Shown here: positions 8,536 through 15,396 of the stretch, in pieces
How positions within the stretch are numbered: position 1 is the first letter of the stretch
Layout of the letters: each line of letters starts with the position of its first letter
Notes under the pieces: generated by a model
Database searches by the model: none
What the model saw: only the letters and a program-made list of their open reading frames with translations
Told to the model about the DNA's origin: nothing
Assembly (NCBI GenBank): GCA_002428735.1
Contig: DIXO01000010.1
Location: forward strand, 1-22,985
Reading direction: 5' to 3'
From: Syntrophaceae bacterium UBA6078
GTDB lineage: Bacteria; Desulfobacterota; Syntrophia; Syntrophales; UBA2210
DNA length: 22,985 nucleotides
Made by a program: the position numbers and the translations under genes

Positions 8536-8870
8536 AAGAACATCGACCATGGGGGTATTTTGAAATCCTTTCCAATGAGGAGGATCACAAGGTCAAGAGA
8601 ATCGTTGTCGATCCCGGCAAACGGCTGAGTCTCCAGAGACACACCAATCGCGCCGAACACTGGTATATGCTGAAAGGGGAGGCCCTTGTCACCATCGACA
8701 GGGACGACCAGCCGCTGAAAAGGGGAGAATCGGTGGACATTCCGCGGGAGACGCTGCATCGCGTGAAGAATTCCGGGAAGGAGCCTGTTATGTTCATAGA
8801 GGTCCAGACGGGTGACTACCTCGGCGAAGACGATATCGAGAGGGTCGAGGATGATTTCGGGCGGGCGTGA
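8532..8870 (+). CDS. Stand-alone cupin of the type II phosphomannose isomerase family, 112 aa
   Basis: The protein is a single cupin barrel equivalent to the isomerase domain at the C-terminus of ManC/XanB-type bifunctional enzymes. The first cupin motif is visible as SLQRHTNRAEHWYMLKGEA (34-52), with His37 and His43 among the metal ligands. The second is IPRETLHRVKN (70-80), with His76. The opening RPWGYFE and closing segment IEVQTGDYLGEDDIERVEDD are typical of this branch. It probably interconverts mannose-6-phosphate and fructose-6-phosphate, but small stand-alone members may act on other sugars. It is translationally coupled to the aminotransferase through a four-base overlap. Confidence 0.85.
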   Translation: MKEHRPWGYFEILSNEEDHKVKRIVVDPGKRLSLQRHTNRAEHWYMLKGEALVTIDRDDQPLKRGESVDIPRETLHRVKNSGKEPVMFIEVQTGDYLGEDDIERVEDDFGRA

Positions 8871-9037
8871 ACAACAGGTATTTCGGAAATAGCCATGCCC
8901 GTGGAAACAGGTTCTTGGAAACTCGGTAAGCGCCCTGAAAAATTGGGTAATCTGGGGACATCCAGCTGTTTTCATTCGATAAAAATAAGTATGGTTTCAC
9001 CATAATATACAGAGCGAATGAACTAGAAAATGGCATT
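8871..9037. other. Non-coding stretch upstream of the cassette
   Basis: Together with the attC-like site and riboswitch it forms a 321-bp gap between the cupin and gdx genes. No reading frame here looks real. The one structure is a small palindrome, TATGGT and ACCATA around TTC (8990-9004). I find no second GTTRRRY core here, so there is no sign of a complete preceding cassette. I also find no convincing promoter, although the gdx leader must be transcribed from upstream of 9110. Confidence 0.45.
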
Positions 9038-9115
9038 GGCCAACAATCGCATGGAAAACGACGAAGTATGGCGCGTGGACGCGCCATACTTCGCGTCTCA
9101 TGCGCGACGTTAGGC
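9038..9115 (+). repeat. attC-like recombination site (upstream)
   Basis: The 78-bp segment has the layout of an integron attC. A left core GGCCAAC (9038-9044, only the AAC half strict) is followed by TCGCATG (9047-9053). A perfect 14-bp stem comes next, CGAAGTATGGCGCG (9062-9075) and its inverse copy (9080-9093) around TGGA. Then CATGCG (9099-9104), the partner of the inner left box, precedes a consensus right core GTTAGGC (9109-9115). The length is within the known attC range. The stem has no T-run after it, so it is unlikely to be a terminator. A chance palindrome next to GTTAGGC is the alternative. Confidence 0.65.
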
Positions 9116-9127
9116 TGTTAAAAAGAA

Positions 9128-9184
9128 GTGAGGACGACCTCACCCTCCAATATACATCGGGGACGACCCCGGCAATTGTGAAGG
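9128..9184 (+). ncRNA. Guanidine-II (mini-ykkC) riboswitch upstream of gdx
   Basis: Two hairpins with the same ACGA tetraloop stand in tandem. The first is GTGAGG (9128-9133), ACGA, CCTCAC (9138-9143); the second is CGGGG (9158-9162), ACGA, CCCCG (9167-9171). A 14-nt linker separates them. Paired stems with ACGR loops just upstream of an SMR transporter gene define the guanidine-II class, which turns on translation when guanidinium binds. The SD is AAGG (9181-9184), 7 bases before the ATG. The segment GTGAAGG (9178-9184) resembles the 5' arm GTGAGG, so the 3' arm CCTCAC could pair with the SD when the first hairpin is open. That mechanism is inferred. Confidence 0.9.
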
Positions 9185-9191
9185 CAAAAAT

Positions 9192-9512
9192 ATGGCTTGG
9201 ATCATTCTTGTTATTGCGGGGCTGTTCGAGGCAGGCTGGGTGATCGGATTAAAGTACACCGAGGGGTTCACCCGATTGTGGCCCACGGTCTGGACCGTCC
9301 TGACCATGATTATCAGTCTTTGGTTGCTGGGTATTGCCATGAAGTCGCTTCCGGTTGGCACTGCTTACGCCATTTGGGTAGGAGTTGGAGCCGTCGGAAC
9401 CGTCGCGCTGGGTATTGTACTGTTTGGAGAACCTGCCGGTGCTGTTCGGCTCATCAGCGTTGCGCTGATTATTGTCGGTATTGTCGGCCTTAAACTTGCG
9501 ACACCGGGTTAG
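9192..9512 (+). CDS. gdx: Guanidinium exporter Gdx (SugE-type small multidrug resistance transporter), 106 aa
   Basis: This is a four-helix inner-membrane protein that works as a dual-topology dimer, exporting guanidinium in exchange for protons. The essential Glu13 is present in GLFEAGW. KYTEGFTR ends helix 1, and the SugE/Gdx signature KSLPVGTAYAIWVGVGAVG lies in helices 2-3, followed by LFGE and a final hydrophobic helix. The sequence is closer to SugE/Gdx than to the EmrE/Qac branch. The guanidine-II riboswitch directly upstream supports guanidinium as substrate. The TAG stop falls at the start of the downstream attC-like tail, so the gene fills its cassette. Quaternary ammonium export, reported for some SMR proteins, is less likely. 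Confidence 0.93.
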   Translation: MAWIILVIAGLFEAGWVIGLKYTEGFTRLWPTVWTVLTMIISLWLLGIAMKSLPVGTAYAIWVGVGAVGTVALGIVLFGEPAGAVRLISVALIIVGIVGLKLATPG

Positions 9513-9600
9513 CAACATGTCCACCCCTGACGTGCAAAAGCTTCGCTTTGCTTCACCCCGCGGGGAACCGGGAGTTTGCTGCTCAACTGCCGCGTTAGAT
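9510..9600 (+). repeat. attC-like tail of the gdx cassette (downstream)
   Basis: The right half is canonical: CTCAAC, a six-base spacer TGCCGC, then the core GTTAGAT (9594-9600) followed by GCC. Order and spacing match the right half of the classical aadA-type attC. TTAGCA (9509-9514) can pair with TGCTCAA (9579-9585) if one C bulges out. The middle holds a stem of GCAAA and TTTGC around AGCTTCGC (9533-9550). The left core is degenerate (TAGCAAC at 9510-9516, with only AAC conserved) and overlaps the gdx stop codon. An alternative left core inside the gdx 3' end cannot be excluded. Confidence 0.5.
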
Positions 9601-9653
9601 GCCTATTTTAAACGTGAGCAATTCTATAAGTTATATAATATCAGGTAATTGAC

Positions 9654-10454
9654 ATGGAGACCCTCACGGTTACCATACTCGGATCGGGGACCTGTGTCCC
9701 TTCCCTCAGGCGCAGTTCCTGCTCCGTCCTCATCGAGGTCGGGGCCTCGAAACTCCTTTTCGACATGGGGGCCGGCACGATGCGGCGCCTCCTCGAAGCG
9801 GGGGTCGCAATAGATGAGATAACCCATCTCTTTTTCAGCCACTTTCACCCGGATCACACCGGTGAACTGGTCTCATTTCTCTTCGCGAGTAAATATCCGG
9901 AGGGACGCCGGAGACAACGCTGCATCTCGATAACGGCGGCCAACGGGTTTAACGCCTTTTATGAACGGCTGAAGGGTGTCTACGGGCGGTGGATCGAACT
10001 GGAGGAGGGGATCGTCGATATCCTTGAAATGAGTACGGTCCGGGAGGATTTCATGCAACTCGATTGTGAGGATATAATCACCCTTCCCATGGCGCATATC
10101 GAAAGCAGCATCGGCTACCGGCTCGTCATGGCTGACGGCACCTCCGTGGCGTATACCGGAGACACCGATTACTGTGAGAACGCGGTGCGGCTTGCCATGG
10201 AGGTTGATCTGCTCATCTGCGAGTCCGCGCTTCCGGATGAGTTGAAGGTCGATGGTCACCTGACCCCCTCGCTGGCGGGGCGCATCGCCTCCGAGGCGCA
10301 GGTCAAAAATCTTATCCTCACCCATTTCTATCCCGAGTGCGACGGAGTCGATATGGAGGCTCAGTGCAGGAAGGAGTACGGCGGCAGTCTCTTGTGCGCC
10401 GAAGACCTGATGCGGTTCAAAATCGCGAAGGGGTGTCTCTCTCGTGTGCAATAA
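9654..10454 (+). CDS. MBL-fold metallo-hydrolase, RNase Z-like, 266 aa
   Basis: The protein has the metallo-beta-lactamase fold with a two-metal site. The ligands appear in order: SHFHPDH (62-68; His63, His65, Asp67, His68), His148 in PMAHIESS, Asp170 in YTGDTDY, and His224 in LTHFYP. The opening TILGSGTCVPS and the motif GHLTPSLAG (201-209) are typical of the RNase Z/ElaC-like branch. It is shorter than most tRNA-processing RNase Z enzymes and shows no clear exosite arm, so tRNA 3' processing is uncertain. A perfect -10 hexamer TATAAT (9634-9639) precedes it without a recognisable -35. AGG stands about 9 bases before the ATG. It ends 30 bp from the convergent peroxiredoxin gene. Confidence 0.88.
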   Translation: METLTVTILGSGTCVPSLRRSSCSVLIEVGASKLLFDMGAGTMRRLLEAGVAIDEITHLFFSHFHPDHTGELVSFLFASKYPEGRRRQRCISITAANGFNAFYERLKGVYGRWIELEEGIVDILEMSTVREDFMQLDCEDIITLPMAHIESSIGYRLVMADGTSVAYTGDTDYCENAVRLAMEVDLLICESALPDELKVDGHLTPSLAGRIASEAQVKNLILTHFYPECDGVDMEAQCRKEYGGSLLCAEDLMRFKIAKGCLSRVQ

Positions 10455-10484
10455 GCGCCGGAGATATCCTGCCGGTGATGCTCC

Positions 10485-10940
10485 CTACTTTCCCAGAAAC
10501 GCGATGATTTGTTCAATATCCGGAAGTTGAGGAATGTCGTAGAGCTTGACCCACGTCACTGTGCCGCTCTCGTCCACAACGATGGTGCTCCGCTCGGAGA
10601 ATCCCTCTTTCTCGCGGAAGATGCCGTACCGTTGTGCCACCCCTCCGTGGGGCCAGAAATCGGACAGCAGCCTCGTCTCCACTATTTTCAATTCCTTGGC
10701 CCAGGCGTTTTTGCATGGAACACTGTCAACGCTGATCCCCAGGGCAACAGTGTTCAAAGCTGCCAGCGCGTCTTTGTGTGCCTCGAGCGCCTTCATCTGC
10801 TGAGAGCACACCCCTGTCCAGGCAAGGGGGTGCCACGAAAGGAGGACCCGTTTCCCCATGAAATCGATGAGGCTCACTTCTTTTCCCCGGTTGTCCTTCA
10901 GGGTAAAGGCCGGGACCCTGTCTCCAACGGTGATCGCCAT
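10485..10940 (-). CDS. Peroxiredoxin of the AhpC/TSA superfamily, AhpE-like, 151 aa
   Basis: This thiol peroxidase carries the active-site signature PxxxTxxC as PLAWTGVC, with peroxidatic Cys45. A second cysteine, Cys76, sits in SVDSVPCKNAW, a segment typical of AhpE-like peroxiredoxins and a possible resolving residue. The Arg in the conserved strand near 117 (SERSTIVVDESG) completes the usual active site. AAGGAG stands about 8 bases upstream of the ATG. It is monocistronic, divergent from pyruvate kinase and convergent with the MBL hydrolase. It is the second peroxiredoxin in the window and belongs to a different subfamily from the Bcp-type one at 1247-1720. Confidence 0.9.
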   Translation of the reverse strand: MAITVGDRVPAFTLKDNRGKEVSLIDFMGKRVLLSWHPLAWTGVCSQQMKALEAHKDALAALNTVALGISVDSVPCKNAWAKELKIVETRLLSDFWPHGGVAQRYGIFREKEGFSERSTIVVDESGTVTWVKLYDIPQLPDIEQIIAFLGK

Positions 10941-10997
10941 GTCGGCTCTCCTTTCTTCGGTTGCTTATTTCTCTCCAACCCCCGCTGCCGCGAAGGG

Positions 10998-11027
10998 TTG
11001 ACAGGCTACGATGCCCGCATTTATACC
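10998..11027 (+). promoter_or_regulatory. Promoter of the pyk-glk-pgi operon
   Basis: A perfect -35 TTGACA (10998-11003) is followed by TTATAC after 17 bp or TATACC after 18 bp (11022-11027). Transcription would start near 11034, giving a leader of about 140 nt before pyruvate kinase. TATAAA read on the opposite strand (11020-11025) overlaps this -10 and could serve the divergent peroxiredoxin gene. Its best -35, TTGACT at 11046-11051, is 20 bp away, which is too far for a good promoter. Confidence 0.6.
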
Positions 11028-11176
11028 GGAAAACAAACCCGTGTGCCAGTCAATAATATCAGGATAGAGACGAGTTTTACTTTCTGGATCGCTCCGGAAT
11101 GTGGTACATTGGACGCACCGAAGATGGAGGGGGGGTGTGGCGCGTCAGCGCATGAAAGGACTGAGACCGCTGTTGT

Positions 11177-12625
11177 ATGAAAGTTCAGCTTCCGTTACAC
11201 AAGACCAAGATAGTCTGCACGATCGGCCCTGCCTCGCGGTCGGAGGATGTTCTTTCCCGCATGTTGCGCGCGGGGATGACCATCGCCCGGATTAACCTTT
11301 CCCACGGCACCCTGGAAGAGCACCGGCGGACCATTGCTTCCTTACGCGCCATAGCGGAAAGTCTCGGCAGACGCTGCCCCATTCTTGTCGATCTCCCCGG
11401 CCCGAAGATACGGATTGGGACGCTGAAAACGGAGCCGGTGATTCTTCTGAAGGGAGCGGAAGTTACGCTGACCACCAGGGACGTTGCGGGTACACCGGCC
11501 ATCATCCCCGTCACGTACCGGCGACTTCCCGAGAGCGTCTCTCCGGGGAGCGTTATCTATCTCAATGATGGTTTCATTGCCCTGCAAGTGCTGGCGGTCG
11601 GGCACGATGAGGTCCGGTGCATCGTGACGACGGGAGGGCCGCTCCTCTCCGGGAAAGGGCTCAATCTCCCCGGGGCACGGATATTTGAAAACCCCGTCAC
11701 CCATCGTGATCTCGAACTGATGGATTTCGCCCTTGCCGAGGATATCACCACCTTTGGCATTTCTTTCGTGGAACGGGCGGACGATATCATCCGGGCACGG
11801 GCATTTGCCCGGGAAAAGGGGAAAGATGTCTACATAGTGGCGAAGATAGAACGGGCATCCGCCGTCCAGAATATCGATGAAATCCTTGAAGTGACCGACG
11901 CTGTCATGATCGCCCGTGGCGATCTGGGGGTGGAGATTCCGATCGAGGAAGTCCCCGTTGTACAGAAACAGTTGATTCGAAAGGCCAATCTGGCCTGCCG
12001 CCCCGTCATAACGGCGACGCAGATGCTGGAATCCATGGTTGACAGTACCCGTCCGACCAGGGCTGAGGCGACAGATGTGGCCAATGCCATCCTGGACGGC
12101 ACCGATGCCGTCATGATGTCGGAGGAGACGGCAATCGGCCGGTACCCCGTCGAAACGGTGGAGATGATGGCGCGGATTGCCATCGCTCTGGAGCGGCAGC
12201 GGCATATGATACGATCGTCCATGTTTCTCCAGGAACAGTTGAAGGGGGAATTGATCAAACACCGGATTACGGTTCCGGACACGATTTCACTCAATGTGTT
12301 CGAAGCCGTTCGGGCGCTGGATGCCCCTTTCGTTCTGACCGCTACCACGAGGGGTATGACGGCGCGCCGCGTTTCGAGGCTCAAGCCTGACGGCTGGATT
12401 ATCGCCTGCAATAAAGACGAGAAGATCTGTGATTTTCTCCGGTTTTCATATGGCGTTTTTCCCATGATCATGGACACGAGCACGCCGGAGTGGTACCGGC
12501 AGGTGATACAGCTTCTTGATGATTCAGGGCTTGTCCGACAGGGGGATCGAGTCGTTCTGACGGAGGGCAAATTCGCGGGTACAGCGGGGGGGACCGACTC
12601 CATGGGGATCATCACAATCCCTTAG
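11177..12625 (+). CDS. pyk: Pyruvate kinase, 482 aa
   Basis: The enzyme converts phosphoenolpyruvate and ADP to pyruvate and ATP. KTKIVCTIGPAS opens the barrel. ARINLSHG (37-44) supplies substrate and K+ ligands. IVAKIERASAVQNIDEI carries the catalytic Lys, with Arg where many enzymes have Asn. ARGDLGVEIP and TATQMLESMVDSTRPTRAE follow, then the C-terminal allosteric domain ending in AGTAGGTDSMGI. The length is normal. The ATG at 11177 is the first possible start because an in-frame TGA lies at 11162. The only SD-like stretch, AAAGGA (11155-11160), is 16 bases away, so initiation may be weak or structured. It is the first gene of the operon with glucokinase and phosphoglucose isomerase. Confidence 0.97.
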   Translation: MKVQLPLHKTKIVCTIGPASRSEDVLSRMLRAGMTIARINLSHGTLEEHRRTIASLRAIAESLGRRCPILVDLPGPKIRIGTLKTEPVILLKGAEVTLTTRDVAGTPAIIPVTYRRLPESVSPGSVIYLNDGFIALQVLAVGHDEVRCIVTTGGPLLSGKGLNLPGARIFENPVTHRDLELMDFALAEDITTFGISFVERADDIIRARAFAREKGKDVYIVAKIERASAVQNIDEILEVTDAVMIARGDLGVEIPIEEVPVVQKQLIRKANLACRPVITATQMLESMVDSTRPTRAEATDVANAILDGTDAVMMSEETAIGRYPVETVEMMARIAIALERQRHMIRSSMFLQEQLKGELIKHRITVPDTISLNVFEAVRALDAPFVLTATTRGMTARRVSRLKPDGWIIACNKDEKICDFLRFSYGVFPMIMDTSTPEWYRQVIQLLDDSGLVRQGDRVVLTEGKFAGTAGGTDSMGIITIP

Positions 12626-12657
12626 ATTCCATGCTGGGGCACACAGGATATGAGATA

Positions 12658-13647
12658 ATGGCGAATATTCTGGTCGGCGATATAGGGGGAACGAAAACGA
12701 CGCTGGCCGTTGTCTCGCCGGAGCAGGGACCGCGTGATTTCCGCGCCGGAAAAACGTTTCCGAGCGCCCATTTCTCTTCTCTTGAGGAGATCATCGAGGA
12801 GTTTCTTGCCGGAACCGATCTCGCAATCGACCGGGCCGTTTTCGGAATAGCCGGTCCCGTCCGGGATGGCTGGGTCAGGACAACAAATCTGTCGTGGCAT
12901 GTTGAAGAAGCCCGGCTGGCGGAGGCCTTCGGGTGGTCATCGGTTTGTTTTATGAACGATCTTGAGGCGATGGCAGCCGGTGTTTTGCATCTCGATCAGT
13001 CGGATCTGTTCGTGCTCAATGCCGGCAGCGCCCTGCAGGAGGGATCTCTTGCCGTTATCGCTCCCGGGACCGGTCTGGGAGAGGCATTTCTTGTCTGGGA
13101 CGGAACGCGATACCGGGCTCACGCCTCTGAAGGGGGACACGCAGATTTTGCCCCGAAGTCCCTGCTGGAGAGAGATCTGCTGGCGTATCTGACCGCACAG
13201 TTCGGCCACGTCAGCTATGAGCGGGTATGCTCGGGCCCGGGGATCTGGCATATATACGGGTATCTGAAGCGTTCCGGGTGCGGCGAAGAGCCGGCCTGGC
13301 TTTCTCAAGAGCTGTCGAACACGGAAGATATGACCCCCGTTATTGTAAACGCCGCCCTCGACGAGGAGAGGCCATGCGAACTGTGCGCCAGGGCTCTCGA
13401 TCAATTTGTCTCCATTCTGGGCGCGGAGGCGGGGAATCTGGCCTTGAAGGTCCTCGCCACGGGGGGCGTATACGTCGGAGGAGGAATTGCCCCCCGAATA
13501 ATCCCCTTTTTAGAGAAGGAAATCTTCATGAAATCATTCAGGGACAAGGGGCGCTATACCGAACTCATGGAGAAGATACCCGTGCATGTCATCCTGAATC
13601 CCGATGTGGCCCTTTCAGGAGCGGCAGCCAGGGCATTGAGAATATAA
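12658..13647 (+). CDS. glk: Glucokinase (Glk family), 329 aa
   Basis: The enzyme phosphorylates glucose to glucose-6-phosphate with ATP. The ASKHA phosphate-1 loop is GDIGGTKTTLAVV near the N-terminus. FGIAGPVRDG and FMNDLEAMAAG (sugar binding, catalytic Asp) follow. IAPGTGLGEAF, SEGGHADFAP and the adenosine motif ATGGVYVGGGI complete the pattern. The C-terminus NPDVALSGAAARAL matches E. coli-type Glk rather than ROK kinases, as no ROK zinc motif is seen. I chose the ATG at 12658, with AGGA at 12645-12648, over an in-frame ATG at 12631 only six bases after the pyk stop. It lies between pyk and pgi with short gaps, so the three are probably co-transcribed. Confidence 0.95.
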   Translation: MANILVGDIGGTKTTLAVVSPEQGPRDFRAGKTFPSAHFSSLEEIIEEFLAGTDLAIDRAVFGIAGPVRDGWVRTTNLSWHVEEARLAEAFGWSSVCFMNDLEAMAAGVLHLDQSDLFVLNAGSALQEGSLAVIAPGTGLGEAFLVWDGTRYRAHASEGGHADFAPKSLLERDLLAYLTAQFGHVSYERVCSGPGIWHIYGYLKRSGCGEEPAWLSQELSNTEDMTPVIVNAALDEERPCELCARALDQFVSILGAEAGNLALKVLATGGVYVGGGIAPRIIPFLEKEIFMKSFRDKGRYTELMEKIPVHVILNPDVALSGAAARALRI

Positions 13648-13670
13648 CCTTTTACATTACAGGTGAGCAT

Positions 13671-15386
13671 ATGGAAGAGGAAAAGAGATCAGGAGAGGGT
13701 GAGCGAGCCATATCGTGGAAGCTTGGATCATATGAGGGCGCAGTGGAGCGGACCCTGGCCGCCCTGAGAGAAGAGAGAATCATCGGCCGGATCTGGGCCC
13801 ATGACCATACGGTCTGGAACCCCAACCCGGTGGAGATAAAAAATCGCCTGGGCTGGCTGCACTCCCCCGGCGTGATGGCCGGAAACATACCGCAACTCAT
13901 GGAACTCGCCGACGCGGTGCGGGCGGATGGATACACGCACGCGCTCCTCTTGGGGATGGGAGGATCGAGCCTCGCACCCGAGGTCCTGGGAAAGATATTT
14001 GTTCCCCAACCCGGGAGTCTCCAGTTCATGGTTCTTGACAGTACCGATCCGGGGGCGGTCCTGGCACGGGCCGAACAATGTGATCCCTCACGGTCGCTCT
14101 GTATCGTTTCGACCAAGTCGGGAACGACCCTGGAAACGCTCTCCTTTTTCAAGTTCTTCTATAACCGGGTTGCCGATACACTCGGCACGGCAAGAGCAGG
14201 GGAGCACTTCATCGCCATTACCGATCCGGGGAGTGCCCTGGCCGATCTAGCCGGACAGCATGGATTCCGGGCCACGTTTCTCAATGACCCGCATATCGGG
14301 GGTCGTTATTCCGTTCTTTCCTGTTTCGGCCTGGTTCCGGCGGCGCTTATGGGCATCGATCTGAACGTCTTCCTGGAGAGAGCCACTATGATGGCGTCCG
14401 ATGCCGAGTCGTCCGCCGGTGACGCTGCCACGCTGGGGGCGGCCCTCGGCGAACTGGCCCTGGCGGGGAGAAACAAGATGACCCTTGTGGCTTCACCGGA
14501 ACTTGCATCCTTCGGCAACTGGGTGGAGCAGCTCCTTGCCGAGAGCACCGGGAAGGAGGGACGGGGGATCCTTCCCGTGGTCGGCGAACCGCTGGGTCCC
14601 CCGGAGGTGTATGGAAACGACCGTCTCTTTGTCCATCTTCGACTGGCGGGGGATACGCAGAATGAGGCGGAACTTGCCGATCTGGCGCGGGGGGGGCATC
14701 CGGTAGTCACCATCAATCTGGAAGATCGCTACGCTCTGGGCGGGCAGTTCTTCCTGTGGGAGATGGCCACGGCGGTTGCCGGGTGGCGCCTGGGGATCAA
14801 TCCCTTCGATCAGCCCGATGTCGAATCGTCAAAAGTGCTTGCCCGCCGCATGATGAACGAGTATCTGAAAAATCAGGGGATTCCATTCGATGAAAAGGCG
14901 GCTCTCATCGACGGGGAGATCACGGTCTTCGGAGGTCCCGCCATTCAGGATTTCGGAAGCGTTCTCAGTGCGTTTGTCGAGCAGGGAATGTGCGATGGCG
15001 CCTATGTGGCGCTTCAGGCATACCTGCAGCCGAAACAGGAAACCGACCATGCCCTCCACCACCTGCGCGTGCGGTTGCGGGACCGGTTCAAAACCGCCGT
15101 GACGGTCGGATATGGTCCCCGGTATCTCCACTCCACCGGCCAGTTGCACAAGGGGGACGGCGGGAAGGGTCTGTTTGTCCAGATCACGGCGGATGACGGG
15201 GTGGATGTCCCCATTCCCGATGACCCCGGATCGTCCGCCTCCTCCATGACCTTCGGCCTTCTCAAAAAAGCCCAGGCCGCGGGGGATCAAAGGGCACTGG
15301 AAGATGCCGGAAGACGGGTAATCCGTTTCCACCTGGGAAAGGATATTGCCCGCGGCCTGACCCGGTTGACGGAGACTCTGGCGTAA
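13671..15386 (+). CDS. pgi: Glucose-6-phosphate isomerase of the transaldolase-fusion type, 571 aa
   Basis: It interconverts glucose-6-phosphate and fructose-6-phosphate. Two SIS domains are visible. The first contains LGMGGSSLAPEVL (near 95) and STKSGTTLET (near 147). The second contains EQLLAESTGKEGRG (near 286) with the candidate catalytic Glu. LHSTGQLHKGDGGKG (near 487) provides the C-terminal Lys region. The sequence resembles the isomerase half of bifunctional transaldolase/isomerase proteins more than the classical Pgi of enterobacteria, yet no transaldolase domain precedes it. The ATG at 13671 has AGGTGA at 13661-13666. The open frame extends upstream to 13227 only as an out-of-frame shadow of glucokinase. 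It ends 10 bp from the convergent thioredoxin-fold gene. Confidence 0.93.
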   Translation: MEEEKRSGEGERAISWKLGSYEGAVERTLAALREERIIGRIWAHDHTVWNPNPVEIKNRLGWLHSPGVMAGNIPQLMELADAVRADGYTHALLLGMGGSSLAPEVLGKIFVPQPGSLQFMVLDSTDPGAVLARAEQCDPSRSLCIVSTKSGTTLETLSFFKFFYNRVADTLGTARAGEHFIAITDPGSALADLAGQHGFRATFLNDPHIGGRYSVLSCFGLVPAALMGIDLNVFLERATMMASDAESSAGDAATLGAALGELALAGRNKMTLVASPELASFGNWVEQLLAESTGKEGRGILPVVGEPLGPPEVYGNDRLFVHLRLAGDTQNEAELADLARGGHPVVTINLEDRYALGGQFFLWEMATAVAGWRLGINPFDQPDVESSKVLARRMMNEYLKNQGIPFDEKAALIDGEITVFGGPAIQDFGSVLSAFVEQGMCDGAYVALQAYLQPKQETDHALHHLRVRLRDRFKTAVTVGYGPRYLHSTGQLHKGDGGKGLFVQITADDGVDVPIPDDPGSSASSMTFGLLKKAQAAGDQRALEDAGRRVIRFHLGKDIARGLTRLTETLA

Positions 15387-15396
15387 TGGTAAAGCG

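Larger units (their letters stand above)
9110..9594 (+). mobile_element. Integron gene-cassette-like unit carrying riboswitch plus gdx, no integrase
   Basis: The limits are the G/TT cleavage points of two GTTRRRY cores, GTTAGGC (9109-9115) and GTTAGAT (9594-9600), 485 bp apart. Between them lie one short gene, its leader and an attC-like tail, the normal make-up of a gene cassette. The flanking genes are ordinary chromosomal ones, and no tyrosine-recombinase integrase or attI is visible in the window. This would be a cluster of attC sites lacking an integrase (CALIN-like), or a cassette inserted at a secondary site. The upstream attC is more convincing than the downstream one. Confidence 0.55.

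Noticed and set aside
9062..9093. 14-bp perfect stem read as an intrinsic terminator of the cupin operon
   Set aside because: No T-run follows either side. The flanking inner box and GTTAGGC core fit an attC better.
10455..10484. Possible bidirectional terminator between the convergent MBL and peroxiredoxin genes
   Set aside because: There are GC-rich partial repeats (GCCGG twice) but no stable perfect stem and no T-run on either strand.
11342..12262. 306-codon minus-strand frame
   Set aside because: It is antisense to pyruvate kinase, which has complete family motifs across this span.
13227..13670. In-frame upstream extension of the isomerase reading frame (148 codons)
   Set aside because: It overlaps the 3' part of glucokinase in another frame, encodes low-complexity Arg/Gly-rich sequence, and is followed by a good SD and ATG at 13671.
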